Shown piece by piece: positions 17,191 through 24,698 of a stretch of DNA of 64,000 nt. A model generated the notes under the pieces. The model worked only from the letters and a program-made list of their open reading frames with translations. It was not told where the DNA came from and ran no database searches. Source of the DNA: Thalassobius sp049116315 (GTDB lineage: Bacteria; Pseudomonadota; Alphaproteobacteria; Rhodobacterales; Rhodobacteraceae); NCBI GenBank assembly GCA_049116315.1, contig JAGDZD010000004.1, positions 248,001 through 312,000 on the forward strand. Direction: 5' to 3'. Within the stretch, counting starts at the first letter, position 1, and each line of letters begins with the position of its first letter. The position numbers and the translations under genes are program-made.

Positions 17191-18284
17191 CTGCTGCAAA
17201 ACGGCTGGTGGTCAAAATTGGCTCGGCCCTTTTGGTGGATCGAAACACCGGAGATTTGCGGGCTGACTGGGTGCGCGGATTGGCCGAGGACGTGGCGTGG
17301 CTCAAATCTCAGGGCACCGAAGTTGTCTTGGTCTCTTCTGGATCCATTGCACTGGGGCGCGGGGTGTTGGATCTGCCCGCAACCAAACTGCCGCTAGAGC
17401 AATCTCAGGCGGCCGCAGCGGTGGGCCAGATCCGGTTGGCACGGGCCTACGAAGAGGTCTTGGCCCCACATGGCATCACCACGGCTCAGGTTCTGGTCAC
17501 CCTCGAAGACAGCGCCGATCGTCGGCGCTATTTGAACAGTCGTGCCACGCTAGAGACCCTGTTGTCGTTGGGTGTGGTGCCAATTGTAAATGAAAATGAC
17601 ACCATCGCGACGGATGAGATCCGATATGGCGACAACGACCGTCTGGCTGCGCAAGTGGCTGTGACTGTGGGCGCGGATCAGTTGATCCTATTGTCGGATG
17701 TGGACGGGTTTTACACCGCCAATCCCGGCGATGATCCCACCGCGACACGCTATGATGTCATTGACACCATCACCCCTGAAATTGAGGCCATGGCCGGCGA
17801 TGCCGGTTCGGGCCTGTCCAAGGGGGGGATGAAAACCAAATTGATGGCTGCAAAAACCGCAACCGGTGCAGGATGCGCCATGGCCATCACCGAGGGATCG
17901 GCTCAACGCCCCCTCACGGCGCTTGAAGGCGGCGCCAACGCCACTTGGTTCACCGCTCAGGGTGATCCGCACGAGGCCCGAAAAGGATGGATTGCTGCGA
18001 TGAAGCCCAAAGGCGACATCACAGTGGACACCGGGGCCGCCAAAGCTTTGCAGCGGGGCAACAGCTTGTTGCCTGCCGGGGTTTTGGGTGTTGCGGGCAC
18101 TTTTGGTCGCGGCGACCCTGTGGCGATCCTTGACCCGGCCGGGCATAAGCTGGGACAGGGACTGAGCCGGTACACCGCTGGCGAAGCGACGACAATCAAA
18201 GGGCACCGCTCTGAAAAGATTGAAACGTTGCTTGGTTATCCGGGACGGGCAGCCTTGATCCATCGCGATGATATGGCGCTGTAG
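17178..18284 (+). CDS. proB: Glutamate 5-kinase
   Basis: 368 residues; first step of proline synthesis, phosphorylating glutamate with ATP. The amino-acid-kinase domain opens VVKIGSALLV and includes VSSGSIALGRG, NENDTIATDEIRYGDNDRLAAQVA and the SGLSKGGMKTKLMAAKTA ATP loop. A C-terminal PUA domain (about 275-368) is present. The start is GTG at 17178, inside the end of obgE. Next comes proA; together they supply glutamate semialdehyde. Confidence 0.96.
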   Translation: MASLTAAKRLVVKIGSALLVDRNTGDLRADWVRGLAEDVAWLKSQGTEVVLVSSGSIALGRGVLDLPATKLPLEQSQAAAAVGQIRLARAYEEVLAPHGITTAQVLVTLEDSADRRRYLNSRATLETLLSLGVVPIVNENDTIATDEIRYGDNDRLAAQVAVTVGADQLILLSDVDGFYTANPGDDPTATRYDVIDTITPEIEAMAGDAGSGLSKGGMKTKLMAAKTATGAGCAMAITEGSAQRPLTALEGGANATWFTAQGDPHEARKGWIAAMKPKGDITVDTGAAKALQRGNSLLPAGVLGVAGTFGRGDPVAILDPAGHKLGQGLSRYTAGEATTIKGHRSEKIETLLGYPGRAALIHRDDMAL

Positions 18285-18329
18285 AGGCGCCTTGTGCTAC
18301 GTACAGACAAACATGCGAAAGACGATCCG

Positions 18330-19589
18330 ATGAAAGATATCGAAAACATCTCTGCATTGATGCAGGACTTGGGCAAACGGGCCAAAGCGGCCTCGGCTGA
18401 ACTGGGCTTTGCCAGTGCCGAAACCAAAACCTTGGCGCTGAACACGGCGGCGGATGCCGTTTGGGACCAGCGGGCCGACATTATTGCGGCAAATGTCAAA
18501 GACATGGAATTTGGCCGCAACAAAGGGCTAAGCCCCGCCATGATGGACCGGTTGATGCTAGACGAAGACCGGGTGCAAAGCATTGTTGACGGCCTGCGCG
18601 CTGTCGCAGCGCAAAGCGACCCCGTGGGCGAAGTTTTGGCCGATTGGGACATGCCGTCGGGGCTAAACATCCGCCGTGTGCGCACGCCTTTGGGGGTGAT
18701 CGGCGTGATCTATGAAAGCCGTCCGAACGTGACAGCCGATGCCGGGGCGCTGTGCTTGAAATCAGGCAATGCGGTGATCCTGCGGGGTGGATCCGAAGGG
18801 TTCAACTCTTCGTTGGCGATCCACAAATGTTTGATGATCGGCCTCAAAGCCGCAGACTTGCCCGAAGATGCCATTCAATTGATCCCCACCCGTGATCGGG
18901 CTGCCGTTCAGGAACTGCTGACGATGACCGAGTATGTGGATGTGATTGTGCCCCGTGGAGGCAAAGGGCTGGTTGGCTTGGTCCAGCGCGAAGCGCGGGT
19001 GCCGGTCTTTGCTCACCTCGAAGGCATTGTGCATATCTATGTCGACAAATCGGCCGATGCCACCAAGGCGCTGGATGTTGTGTTGAACGCCAAAACGCGG
19101 CGCACCGGGATCTGTGGCTCAGCGGAATGCTTGTTGATCCATCAAGACGTTGCCGAAACCTTGGGGGCGGATTTGCTGCGCCTGTTGGTCGATGCCGGCG
19201 TCGAAGTGCGCGCACAGGGCCTTGCGGTTGACGGTACAATTCCTGCCACGGATGATGACTGGGGCAAAGAATTCCTCGACAGCATCATCGCGGCCAAAGT
19301 TGTCACCGATGTTGACGATGCGATTGCGCATATCCGCCACTTCAGCTCAAGCCACACCGATTGCGTTTTGGCCGAAGATGATGCTGTGGCCGAGCGTTTT
19401 TTTGAGCGGCTGGACAGTGCGATTTTGATGCGCAACGCCTCAACCCAATTTGCTGATGGCGCTGAATTTGGCATGGGGGCCGAGATTGGCATCGCCACAG
19501 GCAAAATGCACGCACGTGGCCCAGTGGGTGCCGCCCAGCTGACCAGCTTTAAGTATCTGGTGGTTGGGGATGGCACGGTGCGCAGCTAG
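18330..19589 (+). CDS. proA: Gamma-glutamyl phosphate reductase
   Basis: 419 residues; reduces glutamyl phosphate to glutamate-5-semialdehyde with NADPH. The aldehyde-dehydrogenase-like fold shows GVIGVIYESRPNVTADAGALCLKSGNAVILRGG, HLEGIVHIYVD and the catalytic Cys262 in RTGICGSAE. I use ATG 18330 (MKDIENIS), which gives the family's usual length. A GTG at 18294 with GAGG at 18284-18287 would add 12 residues and cannot be ruled out. Lies 45 bp after proB. Confidence 0.95.
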   Translation: MKDIENISALMQDLGKRAKAASAELGFASAETKTLALNTAADAVWDQRADIIAANVKDMEFGRNKGLSPAMMDRLMLDEDRVQSIVDGLRAVAAQSDPVGEVLADWDMPSGLNIRRVRTPLGVIGVIYESRPNVTADAGALCLKSGNAVILRGGSEGFNSSLAIHKCLMIGLKAADLPEDAIQLIPTRDRAAVQELLTMTEYVDVIVPRGGKGLVGLVQREARVPVFAHLEGIVHIYVDKSADATKALDVVLNAKTRRTGICGSAECLLIHQDVAETLGADLLRLLVDAGVEVRAQGLAVDGTIPATDDDWGKEFLDSIIAAKVVTDVDDAIAHIRHFSSSHTDCVLAEDDAVAERFFERLDSAILMRNASTQFADGAEFGMGAEIGIATGKMHARGPVGAAQLTSFKYLVVGDGTVRS

Positions 19590-19601
19590 GCTAAAACCCG
19601 T

Positions 19602-20198
19602 CTAAAACCATAAACTTACCGCCGTTTCCCTGCATTCGGCGGTAAGGGATCGCTGAGAGGCGCGCAACGCCTCGGGCAACAGTGCAAACTGCACATTGTT
19701 GGGTGTGGCCTCGGGGCTTTGTCCACGACACAATGGGTCCCATAGGGCAGCGTCCCAGACGATCCGCGGGCCTGTGCCGCTCAGATGCCAACGCCCATCC
19801 CCACAAGTCAACGAAATTTCCCCACCACGCACCAGACATGTTTCAAGGCACATCAGCGCTAAGAACACCTGTCGGGTTTCGATCCGGCTCAGATCTTTGG
19901 GCCTGTCCCAGCGATAGGTGAACCGGCCACCGATTTCGATGGCTGCCAAGGTTTTCAAGATGTCTGAGTGTCCCACCGCTTGACCTTCGGTGGCCAATCC
20001 AAACGCAAAGCGGAAAAACCGGATCCGGGCGCTGGCATTGTGCAAACTGTCCATAATTAAGGTGATTTCCGGCGTCACCGGCGTGCCGTCCAATTGCATC
20101 AACTCCAACCCGTTGCCAATGGCCCCGATAGGGCTTACCAGATCATGACAGATCCGAGATCCGATGAGTTGGGTGATCTCTTGGTTTGTCTGGCCCAT
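19602..20198 (-). CDS. chpT: Histidine phosphotransferase ChpT
   Basis: 198 residues. ChpT relays phosphate from the hybrid kinase CckA to CtrA (and CpdR) in alphaproteobacteria. The dimerisation helix carries His18 in SRICHDLVSPIGAIGNGLELM, the family hallmark. The degenerate ATPase-like domain follows with no ATP-binding motifs, as in known ChpT. I chose ATG 20198 over the upstream frame because AAAGGAACAAT precedes it. It is divergent from the DUF3553 gene with only 25 bp between starts, and ctrA and sciP lie within 5 kb. Confidence 0.88.
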   Translation of the reverse strand: MGQTNQEITQLIGSRICHDLVSPIGAIGNGLELMQLDGTPVTPEITLIMDSLHNASARIRFFRFAFGLATEGQAVGHSDILKTLAAIEIGGRFTYRWDRPKDLSRIETRQVFLALMCLETCLVRGGEISLTCGDGRWHLSGTGPRIVWDAALWDPLCRGQSPEATPNNVQFALLPEALRASQRSLTAECRETAVSLWF

Positions 20199-20223
20199 AT
20201 TGTTCCTTTCGACGGATAAGATC

Positions 20224-20412
20224 ATGTCTGACCTGAATGCGTTTTTAGAACCCGGAAACTTTGTAAAACACCCCGGCCAGCCCGCGTGGGGCGTTGGTCA
20301 GGTTCAATCCAATATCGGCGGGAAAATCACGGTGAATTTCCCGGACGCTGGTAAAGTTGTGATCGACGGGTCCCGTATTCAGTTGATGCCCGTTTTTGAT
20401 GGATCAATTTAG
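20224..20412 (+). CDS. DUF3553 small protein (CarD/tudor-like fold)
   Basis: 62 residues. The short beta-rich sequence FVKHPGQPAWGVGQVQSN ... ITVNFPDAGKVVI resembles DUF3553 proteins and the small barrel found at the start of CarD and in UvrD tails, a module that contacts RNA polymerase in those proteins. Start MSDLNAF at 20224 follows GGATAAG. Divergent from chpT at 25 bp, so the promoters must reach into each other's coding sequence or the mRNAs must be nearly leaderless. Function unknown. Confidence 0.75.
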   Translation: MSDLNAFLEPGNFVKHPGQPAWGVGQVQSNIGGKITVNFPDAGKVVIDGSRIQLMPVFDGSI

Positions 20413-20534
20413 TTAGCATAGTATTAATCAACCATAGGTCGAAATCTAGATATTTTGTGATCAGATTTCCGTGTTGAGTTGCCAAGCCCTGCTGGGTTGC
20501 CTAAAACCCTTTAAACTCAAGGACGAAAGCGTTT

Positions 20535-21314
20535 ATGGCCATGGCCGAACCAGAATTTTCGGTAAAATTGGCGGAAACTGACGCAGAGCTACGTGCGGCG
20601 CAGCGTCTGCGCTACGAGGTGTTCGTTCAAGAACTTGGGGGAGGTGGCGCAGAGGTTGATCACCAAAACCGGCTGGAATGCGATCGGTTCGACCCCTATT
20701 TTGATCATCTTCTTTTGCTGGACAACGCGCGTATGGTCGAAGGAGCCCCGGCCGTTGTCGGGGTTTATCGCCTGTTACGGGACGATCAAGCCGCCAAGCT
20801 TGGACAGTTCTATTCAGAGGGTGAATATGATCTGACCGTGCTGAAAACCAGCGGCCGCAAGCTGCTTGAGCTGGGGCGATCTTGCCTCGCCACGGACTAT
20901 CGTGGTGGCGCAGCCATGTTCCATCTCTGGAATGCTTTAGCGGCCTATGTCTTTGAACATGAAATAGAAATTCTGTTTGGTGTGGCCAGTTTTCATGGCA
21001 CGGATGTCGCGGCGCTGGCCCAGCCCTTGTCGATGCTGCATCACAATCATCTCGCGCCCGAAGATCTGCGTGTGCGCGCCCAGCCCACCAGTGCTGCCTC
21101 GATGAATTTGGTGGCCAAGGACGATTTGGACCGCCGCAAAGCAATGCTCGAAGTGCCCGCTCTGATCAAAGCCTACTTGCGATTGGGCGGCTGCGTCGGC
21201 GAAGGCGCCTTTGTGGATCATGCGTTCAACACAACGGATGTCTGTTTGGTCATGGACACCAAACGGCTCAATGCCAAACAAAAAAACATTTACACCAAAG
21301 GGGTCGCCCGTTGA
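20535..21314 (+). CDS. olsB: L-ornithine N-alpha-acyltransferase OlsB
   Basis: 259 residues of the GNAT-like acyl-ACP-dependent N-acyltransferase family. Makes lyso-ornithine lipid from ornithine and 3-hydroxyacyl-ACP. Family features include RLRYEVFVQELGGGG, ECDRFDPYFDHLLLLD, the LELGRSCLATDYRGGAAMFHLW core and GVASFHG. OlsA follows with a TTGA overlap, which fixes the role. Ornithine lipids replace phospholipids when phosphate is scarce, although no Pho box is visible here. Confidence 0.92.
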   Translation: MAMAEPEFSVKLAETDAELRAAQRLRYEVFVQELGGGGAEVDHQNRLECDRFDPYFDHLLLLDNARMVEGAPAVVGVYRLLRDDQAAKLGQFYSEGEYDLTVLKTSGRKLLELGRSCLATDYRGGAAMFHLWNALAAYVFEHEIEILFGVASFHGTDVAALAQPLSMLHHNHLAPEDLRVRAQPTSAASMNLVAKDDLDRRKAMLEVPALIKAYLRLGGCVGEGAFVDHAFNTTDVCLVMDTKRLNAKQKNIYTKGVAR

Positions 21315-22168
21315 ACATTGACTGGGATATGCCATCAGAACCTGAATTCAAGCCAATTGGGGTTTGGGGATGGCTGCGCGTTTTGTTGCGGGGGCCTGTG
21401 TTTGCAATCGTTGTCTTTGGCAGCTTGCTGGTAAACCTGCCTTTGCGCGCGGTTGAGCGCCTGTTTTTTGGCATGCACCGGCCCATCACCCCCTACATTA
21501 CCCAATTTGCCGCGCGTCAGGCGCTGCGAGTTCTGGGCTTGGGGTTTGTGGTCCATGGTGAGCGGATGAAAGAACGCGGCGCGGTGGTGGCCAACCATTG
21601 CTCTTGGCTGGACATCTTTACGATGAACGCCGGCAAACGCATCTATTTTGTCTCAAAATCCGAAGTGGCAGGATGGCCGGGCATTGGCACATTGGCCAAA
21701 AGCACCGGGACGGTGTTTATCAACCGCACCCGCAAAGACGCCAAAATCCAACAAACCCAATTCGAAGAACGGCTGCTGGCGGGGCATAAGCTGCTGTTCT
21801 TCCCTGAAGGCACCTCAACAGATGGCATGGTGGTGCTGCCGTTTAAATCCACGTTGTTTCAGGCGTTTTTCAGCGAAGAGCTGCGCCACGAAATGCACAT
21901 CCAACCCGTCACTATGGTCTATTGGGGCCCAAAAAACGGTGATCCACGGTTTTACGGTTGGTGGGGCGGTATGGATTTTGGCGCTCATATGCTGCGGGTT
22001 TTGGCCGCGCCGAAACAGGGACGGGTAGAAGTGACCTATCATCCACCAGTGCGGGTGGACGATTTTGCCAACCGGAAATCTCTGGCGTCTCATGTTGAGG
22101 CCACGGTGCGTTCGGCCATGCCGCTGGATCGTCAAAAGAACGGCCTGACGTCCCCAACACAAAAATAA
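21311..22168 (+). CDS. olsA: Lyso-ornithine lipid O-acyltransferase OlsA
   Basis: 285 residues of the PlsC-type 1-acyl-glycerol-3-phosphate acyltransferase family. The HX4D-like motif is NHCSWLDIF, and FPEGTSTDG is the substrate-binding block. A hydrophobic N-terminal segment (LLRGPVFAIVVFGSLLVNLPL) anchors it to the inner membrane. The start is TTG, overlapping the olsB stop as TTGA, with AAAGGGG upstream. It adds the second acyl chain to give ornithine lipid. Confidence 0.9.
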   Translation: MNIDWDMPSEPEFKPIGVWGWLRVLLRGPVFAIVVFGSLLVNLPLRAVERLFFGMHRPITPYITQFAARQALRVLGLGFVVHGERMKERGAVVANHCSWLDIFTMNAGKRIYFVSKSEVAGWPGIGTLAKSTGTVFINRTRKDAKIQQTQFEERLLAGHKLLFFPEGTSTDGMVVLPFKSTLFQAFFSEELRHEMHIQPVTMVYWGPKNGDPRFYGWWGGMDFGAHMLRVLAAPKQGRVEVTYHPPVRVDDFANRKSLASHVEATVRSAMPLDRQKNGLTSPTQK

Positions 22169-22181
22169 GCCCAGTGGCTGG

Positions 22182-22221
22182 GGCGGCGGACAACCTGTAC
22201 GCCGCCGCCACCTCATTTTTT
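22182..22221 (+). terminator. GC hairpin and T run after olsA
   Basis: Stem GGCGGCG (22182-22188) with CGCCGCC (22200-22206), loop of 11, then six T at 22216-22221. The T run is 9 bases from the stem, so this is a weaker or extended terminator. It runs into the first of two perfect palindromes. Confidence 0.6.
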
Positions 22222-22255
22222 GTACAAAAAATGGTCCAAAATTTGTACAAATTTT
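22215..22255. repeat. Two 18-bp perfect palindromes centred on TGTACA
   Basis: ATTTTTTGTACAAAAAAT (22215-22232) and AAAATTTGTACAAATTTT (22238-22255) are each perfect palindromes with a TGTACA core. Their centres are 23 bp apart, about two helical turns. They sit between the ends of convergent olsA and mnmA. They may be paired protein sites or a bidirectional AT-rich terminator. Confidence 0.8.
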
Positions 22256-22271
22256 GCGTTGCGCCAGCGGC

Positions 22272-23414
22272 TTAGTTACCGCGCCAAATCCATCCGCCGC
22301 CAAAAATTCGACTGCCATTGGGGTCATAGAACACGCAGGCTTGTCCCGGCGACACGCCATCTTCGGGGGTCAGCAGTTCCACCTCGGCGGTGGTCTCACT
22401 CAGCGGCCGGATAATCGCCTCTCTTGGTGGTTTGGTAGAGCGCACCTTGACCGACAGATGCCATTCGGACTTAGAGGTAAATGGCGCATCCCCCAACCAG
22501 TTGATCTCGCGGACCGGAACAATCCGGGTCGCCAGAAGCTCTTTGGGGCCCACGACAACGTGTTTCTTATCGACATCCAATTTGACCACATAGACAGGCT
22601 CTGCCAGACCGCCAAGGCCCAAGCCACGGCGTTGACCGATGGTGTAGTGGATCACGCCGTTGTGCTGCCCCAGAACCTTGCCGTCAGTATCCACGATATC
22701 CCCTGGATCTGCTGCCCCAGGGCGCAGTTTTTCGATCACGCCGGCGTAGTCGCCATCTGGCACGAAACAAATATCCTGACTGTCGGGCTTATCGGCGACG
22801 GACAGTCCGTATTTTGCGGCCAAAGCCCGCGTGGCATCTTTTGAGGGCAGGTGGCCCAATGGGAAGCGCAGGAACGACAATTGCTCTGGTGTGGTGGAGA
22901 ACAGGAAATAGCTCTGATCGCGATTGGCATCCGCAGCGCTGTGCAACTCGGGTCCAACCTCGCCATCCATCCGTTGGATATAGTGGCCTGTGGCCATGCA
23001 ATCGGCCTCAAGGTCTTTGGCCGTCTGCAGCAGGTCTTTGAATTTCACCCGTTCGTTGCACCGAATACAAGGAACTGGCGTTGCCCCGGCCAAATAGCTG
23101 TCGGCAAACTCATCAATGACCGCATCCTTAAAGATGTTTTCATAATCCAGCACATAATGCGGAAAGCCCATTTCCTCGGCAACACGGCGGGCATCATGAA
23201 TGTCGATCCCGGCGCAGCAGGCGCCTTTTTTGGCCAAAGCAGCGCCATGATCATAAAGCTGAAGCGTGACCCCAACGACGTCATAGCCCTCTTCGGCCAG
23301 CTGAGCGGCCACGACAGAGCTGTCCACGCCCCCGGACATGGCCACCACCACGCGGGTTTCGGACGGCGGCTTGTTAAAGCCGAGCGAATTGAGATTGGAA
23401 TTGTTGTCCAGCAT
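22272..23414 (-). CDS. mnmA: tRNA-specific 2-thiouridylase MnmA
   Basis: 380 residues. Thiolates U34 of tRNA for Lys, Glu and Gln in the cytoplasm, taking sulfur from a cysteine desulfurase relay. PP-loop SGGVDSS lies at residues 27-33. The catalytic cysteine region is PVPCIRCNERVKF, and GHYIQ, DQSYFLF and QDICFV are conserved. The C-terminus has GQACVFYD. Start MLDNNSN at 23414 is backed by GGAG 7 bases upstream; a longer frame has no such site. Divergent from sciP. Confidence 0.95.
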   Translation of the reverse strand: MLDNNSNLNSLGFNKPPSETRVVVAMSGGVDSSVVAAQLAEEGYDVVGVTLQLYDHGAALAKKGACCAGIDIHDARRVAEEMGFPHYVLDYENIFKDAVIDEFADSYLAGATPVPCIRCNERVKFKDLLQTAKDLEADCMATGHYIQRMDGEVGPELHSAADANRDQSYFLFSTTPEQLSFLRFPLGHLPSKDATRALAAKYGLSVADKPDSQDICFVPDGDYAGVIEKLRPGAADPGDIVDTDGKVLGQHNGVIHYTIGQRRGLGLGGLAEPVYVVKLDVDKKHVVVGPKELLATRIVPVREINWLGDAPFTSKSEWHLSVKVRSTKPPREAIIRPLSETTAEVELLTPEDGVSPGQACVFYDPNGSRIFGGGWIWRGN

Positions 23415-23535
23415 GGTGCTGCTCCAGATGAGAAGTCTGAGGGAATATATGAAAATTGCAATCACTCTCAAGGGGCACTTTCACCTGACGTTAAAGACTG
23501 GACGCAAAAACTGCCCCAACAAGAGGAGTTGGGTG

Positions 23536-23814
23536 ATGTTTTTGAAGAAAGTTGATGGGCCAAGGGCGGTCAAATTGCCGGATGGCTCGGTTCTATCCTT
23601 GTCTGACTTGCCGCTGCCAACCACCAAACGTTGGGTGGCCAGTCGCAAAGCCACGGTTGTGCGGGCGGTTTTGTATGGGCTGCTAACGCAAGAAGAGGCC
23701 ATCAAACGCTACAGCCTCAGCGAAGAAGAGTTTCAAGAGTGGATTTCGGCGATGTCCAAGCACGGAGAAGTGGCTCTGAAGGCCACTTGTGTAAAAAGAT
23801 ATAGACAACCTTAG
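23536..23814 (+). CDS. sciP: CtrA inhibitor SciP (DUF1153)
   Basis: 92 residues. The helix-turn-helix protein SciP binds CtrA and blocks transcription from CtrA promoters in Caulobacter. Hallmarks are LPPTTKRWVASRKATVV-like sequence (here LPTTKRWVASRKATVV), AVLYGLLTQEEAIKRYSLSEEEFQEW and the C-terminal KRYRQ. The start at 23536 has AGGAG 7 bases upstream; the longer frame overlaps mnmA's start region and lacks support. ctrA follows 93 bp downstream, so both the regulator and its brake are here. Confidence 0.93.
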   Translation: MFLKKVDGPRAVKLPDGSVLSLSDLPLPTTKRWVASRKATVVRAVLYGLLTQEEAIKRYSLSEEEFQEWISAMSKHGEVALKATCVKRYRQP

Positions 23815-23907
23815 GTGGTTGCTACTATTCTCAGTGCGGCGATAACGGGTGGTTAACCTTTTTTGTTCACGTTTAATTCCAACATGACCGACGACGGAGA
23901 TGCTGTG

Positions 23908-24624
23908 ATGCGCGTACTATTAGTAGAAGATGACCCAACAACCTCGAAGAGCATCGAAATGATGCTCACTCATGCAAACCTGAATGTCTACACAACCGAC
24001 CTTGGCGAAGAAGGGATCGATCTGGCCAAGCTCTATGATTATGATTTGATCCTATTGGATCTGGGCCTGCCCGATATGAATGGGCACGAAGTGTTGCGAC
24101 AGCTGCGGCTGTCCCGCATTGATACGCCGATTTTGATCCTGTCTGGGGCAGATGACACCGAAAGCAAAATCAAAGGCTTTGGCACCGGGGCGGATGATTA
24201 TCTGACCAAACCCTTTCACCGCGAAGAATTGGTGGCGCGCATTCATGCCATCATCCGCCGTTCCAAAGGGCATTCCCAATCTGTGATTCGGACGGGCAAA
24301 ATCAATGTGAACCTGGATGCCAAAACCGTCGATGTGGGTGGCAAAACGGTGCATTTGACCGGCAAAGAATATCAGATGCTGGAATTGCTGTCCCTGCGCA
24401 AAGGTACCACTCTGACCAAAGAGATGTTTTTAAACCACCTTTACGGCGGCATGGATGAACCAGAACTCAAAATCATTGATGTGTTCATCTGTAAACTGCG
24501 CAAAAAACTCAGCACCGCCACAGAGGGGGAAAATTATATCGAGACGGTTTGGGGGCGTGGATATGTGTTGCGCGATCCAGATTCCAGCATTCTGCCCGCT
24601 GAACGAATTGCGGTTGGGGCCTAA
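23908..24624 (+). CDS. ctrA: Cell cycle/GTA response regulator CtrA
   Basis: 238 residues. The receiver opens MRVLLVEDDP, with Asp51 (LLDLGLPD) and the Lys in LTKPFHREEL; an OmpR-type winged helix follows, with TGKEYQMLELLSLRKGTTLTKEMFLNHLYGG. Residue Asp51 and the recognition region match Caulobacter CtrA. In Rhodobacteraceae CtrA is usually non-essential and controls motility and gene transfer agents. Start 23908 has GGAG upstream; 15 residues before it are unlike the family. The GGTTAACC at 23851 is only a half-site. Confidence 0.96.
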   Translation: MRVLLVEDDPTTSKSIEMMLTHANLNVYTTDLGEEGIDLAKLYDYDLILLDLGLPDMNGHEVLRQLRLSRIDTPILILSGADDTESKIKGFGTGADDYLTKPFHREELVARIHAIIRRSKGHSQSVIRTGKINVNLDAKTVDVGGKTVHLTGKEYQMLELLSLRKGTTLTKEMFLNHLYGGMDEPELKIIDVFICKLRKKLSTATEGENYIETVWGRGYVLRDPDSSILPAERIAVGA

Positions 24625-24698
24625 ATCCTGATCCACCACTCTGGACCTCGCCGACAAGCGCCCCTATCACTTGGATAATTGGCAAAGGGGTGCTTGCG

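Noticed and set aside
23851..23876. CtrA box upstream of ctrA
   Set aside because: TTAA pairs are 16 bp apart, not 7; only a half-site GGTTAACC.
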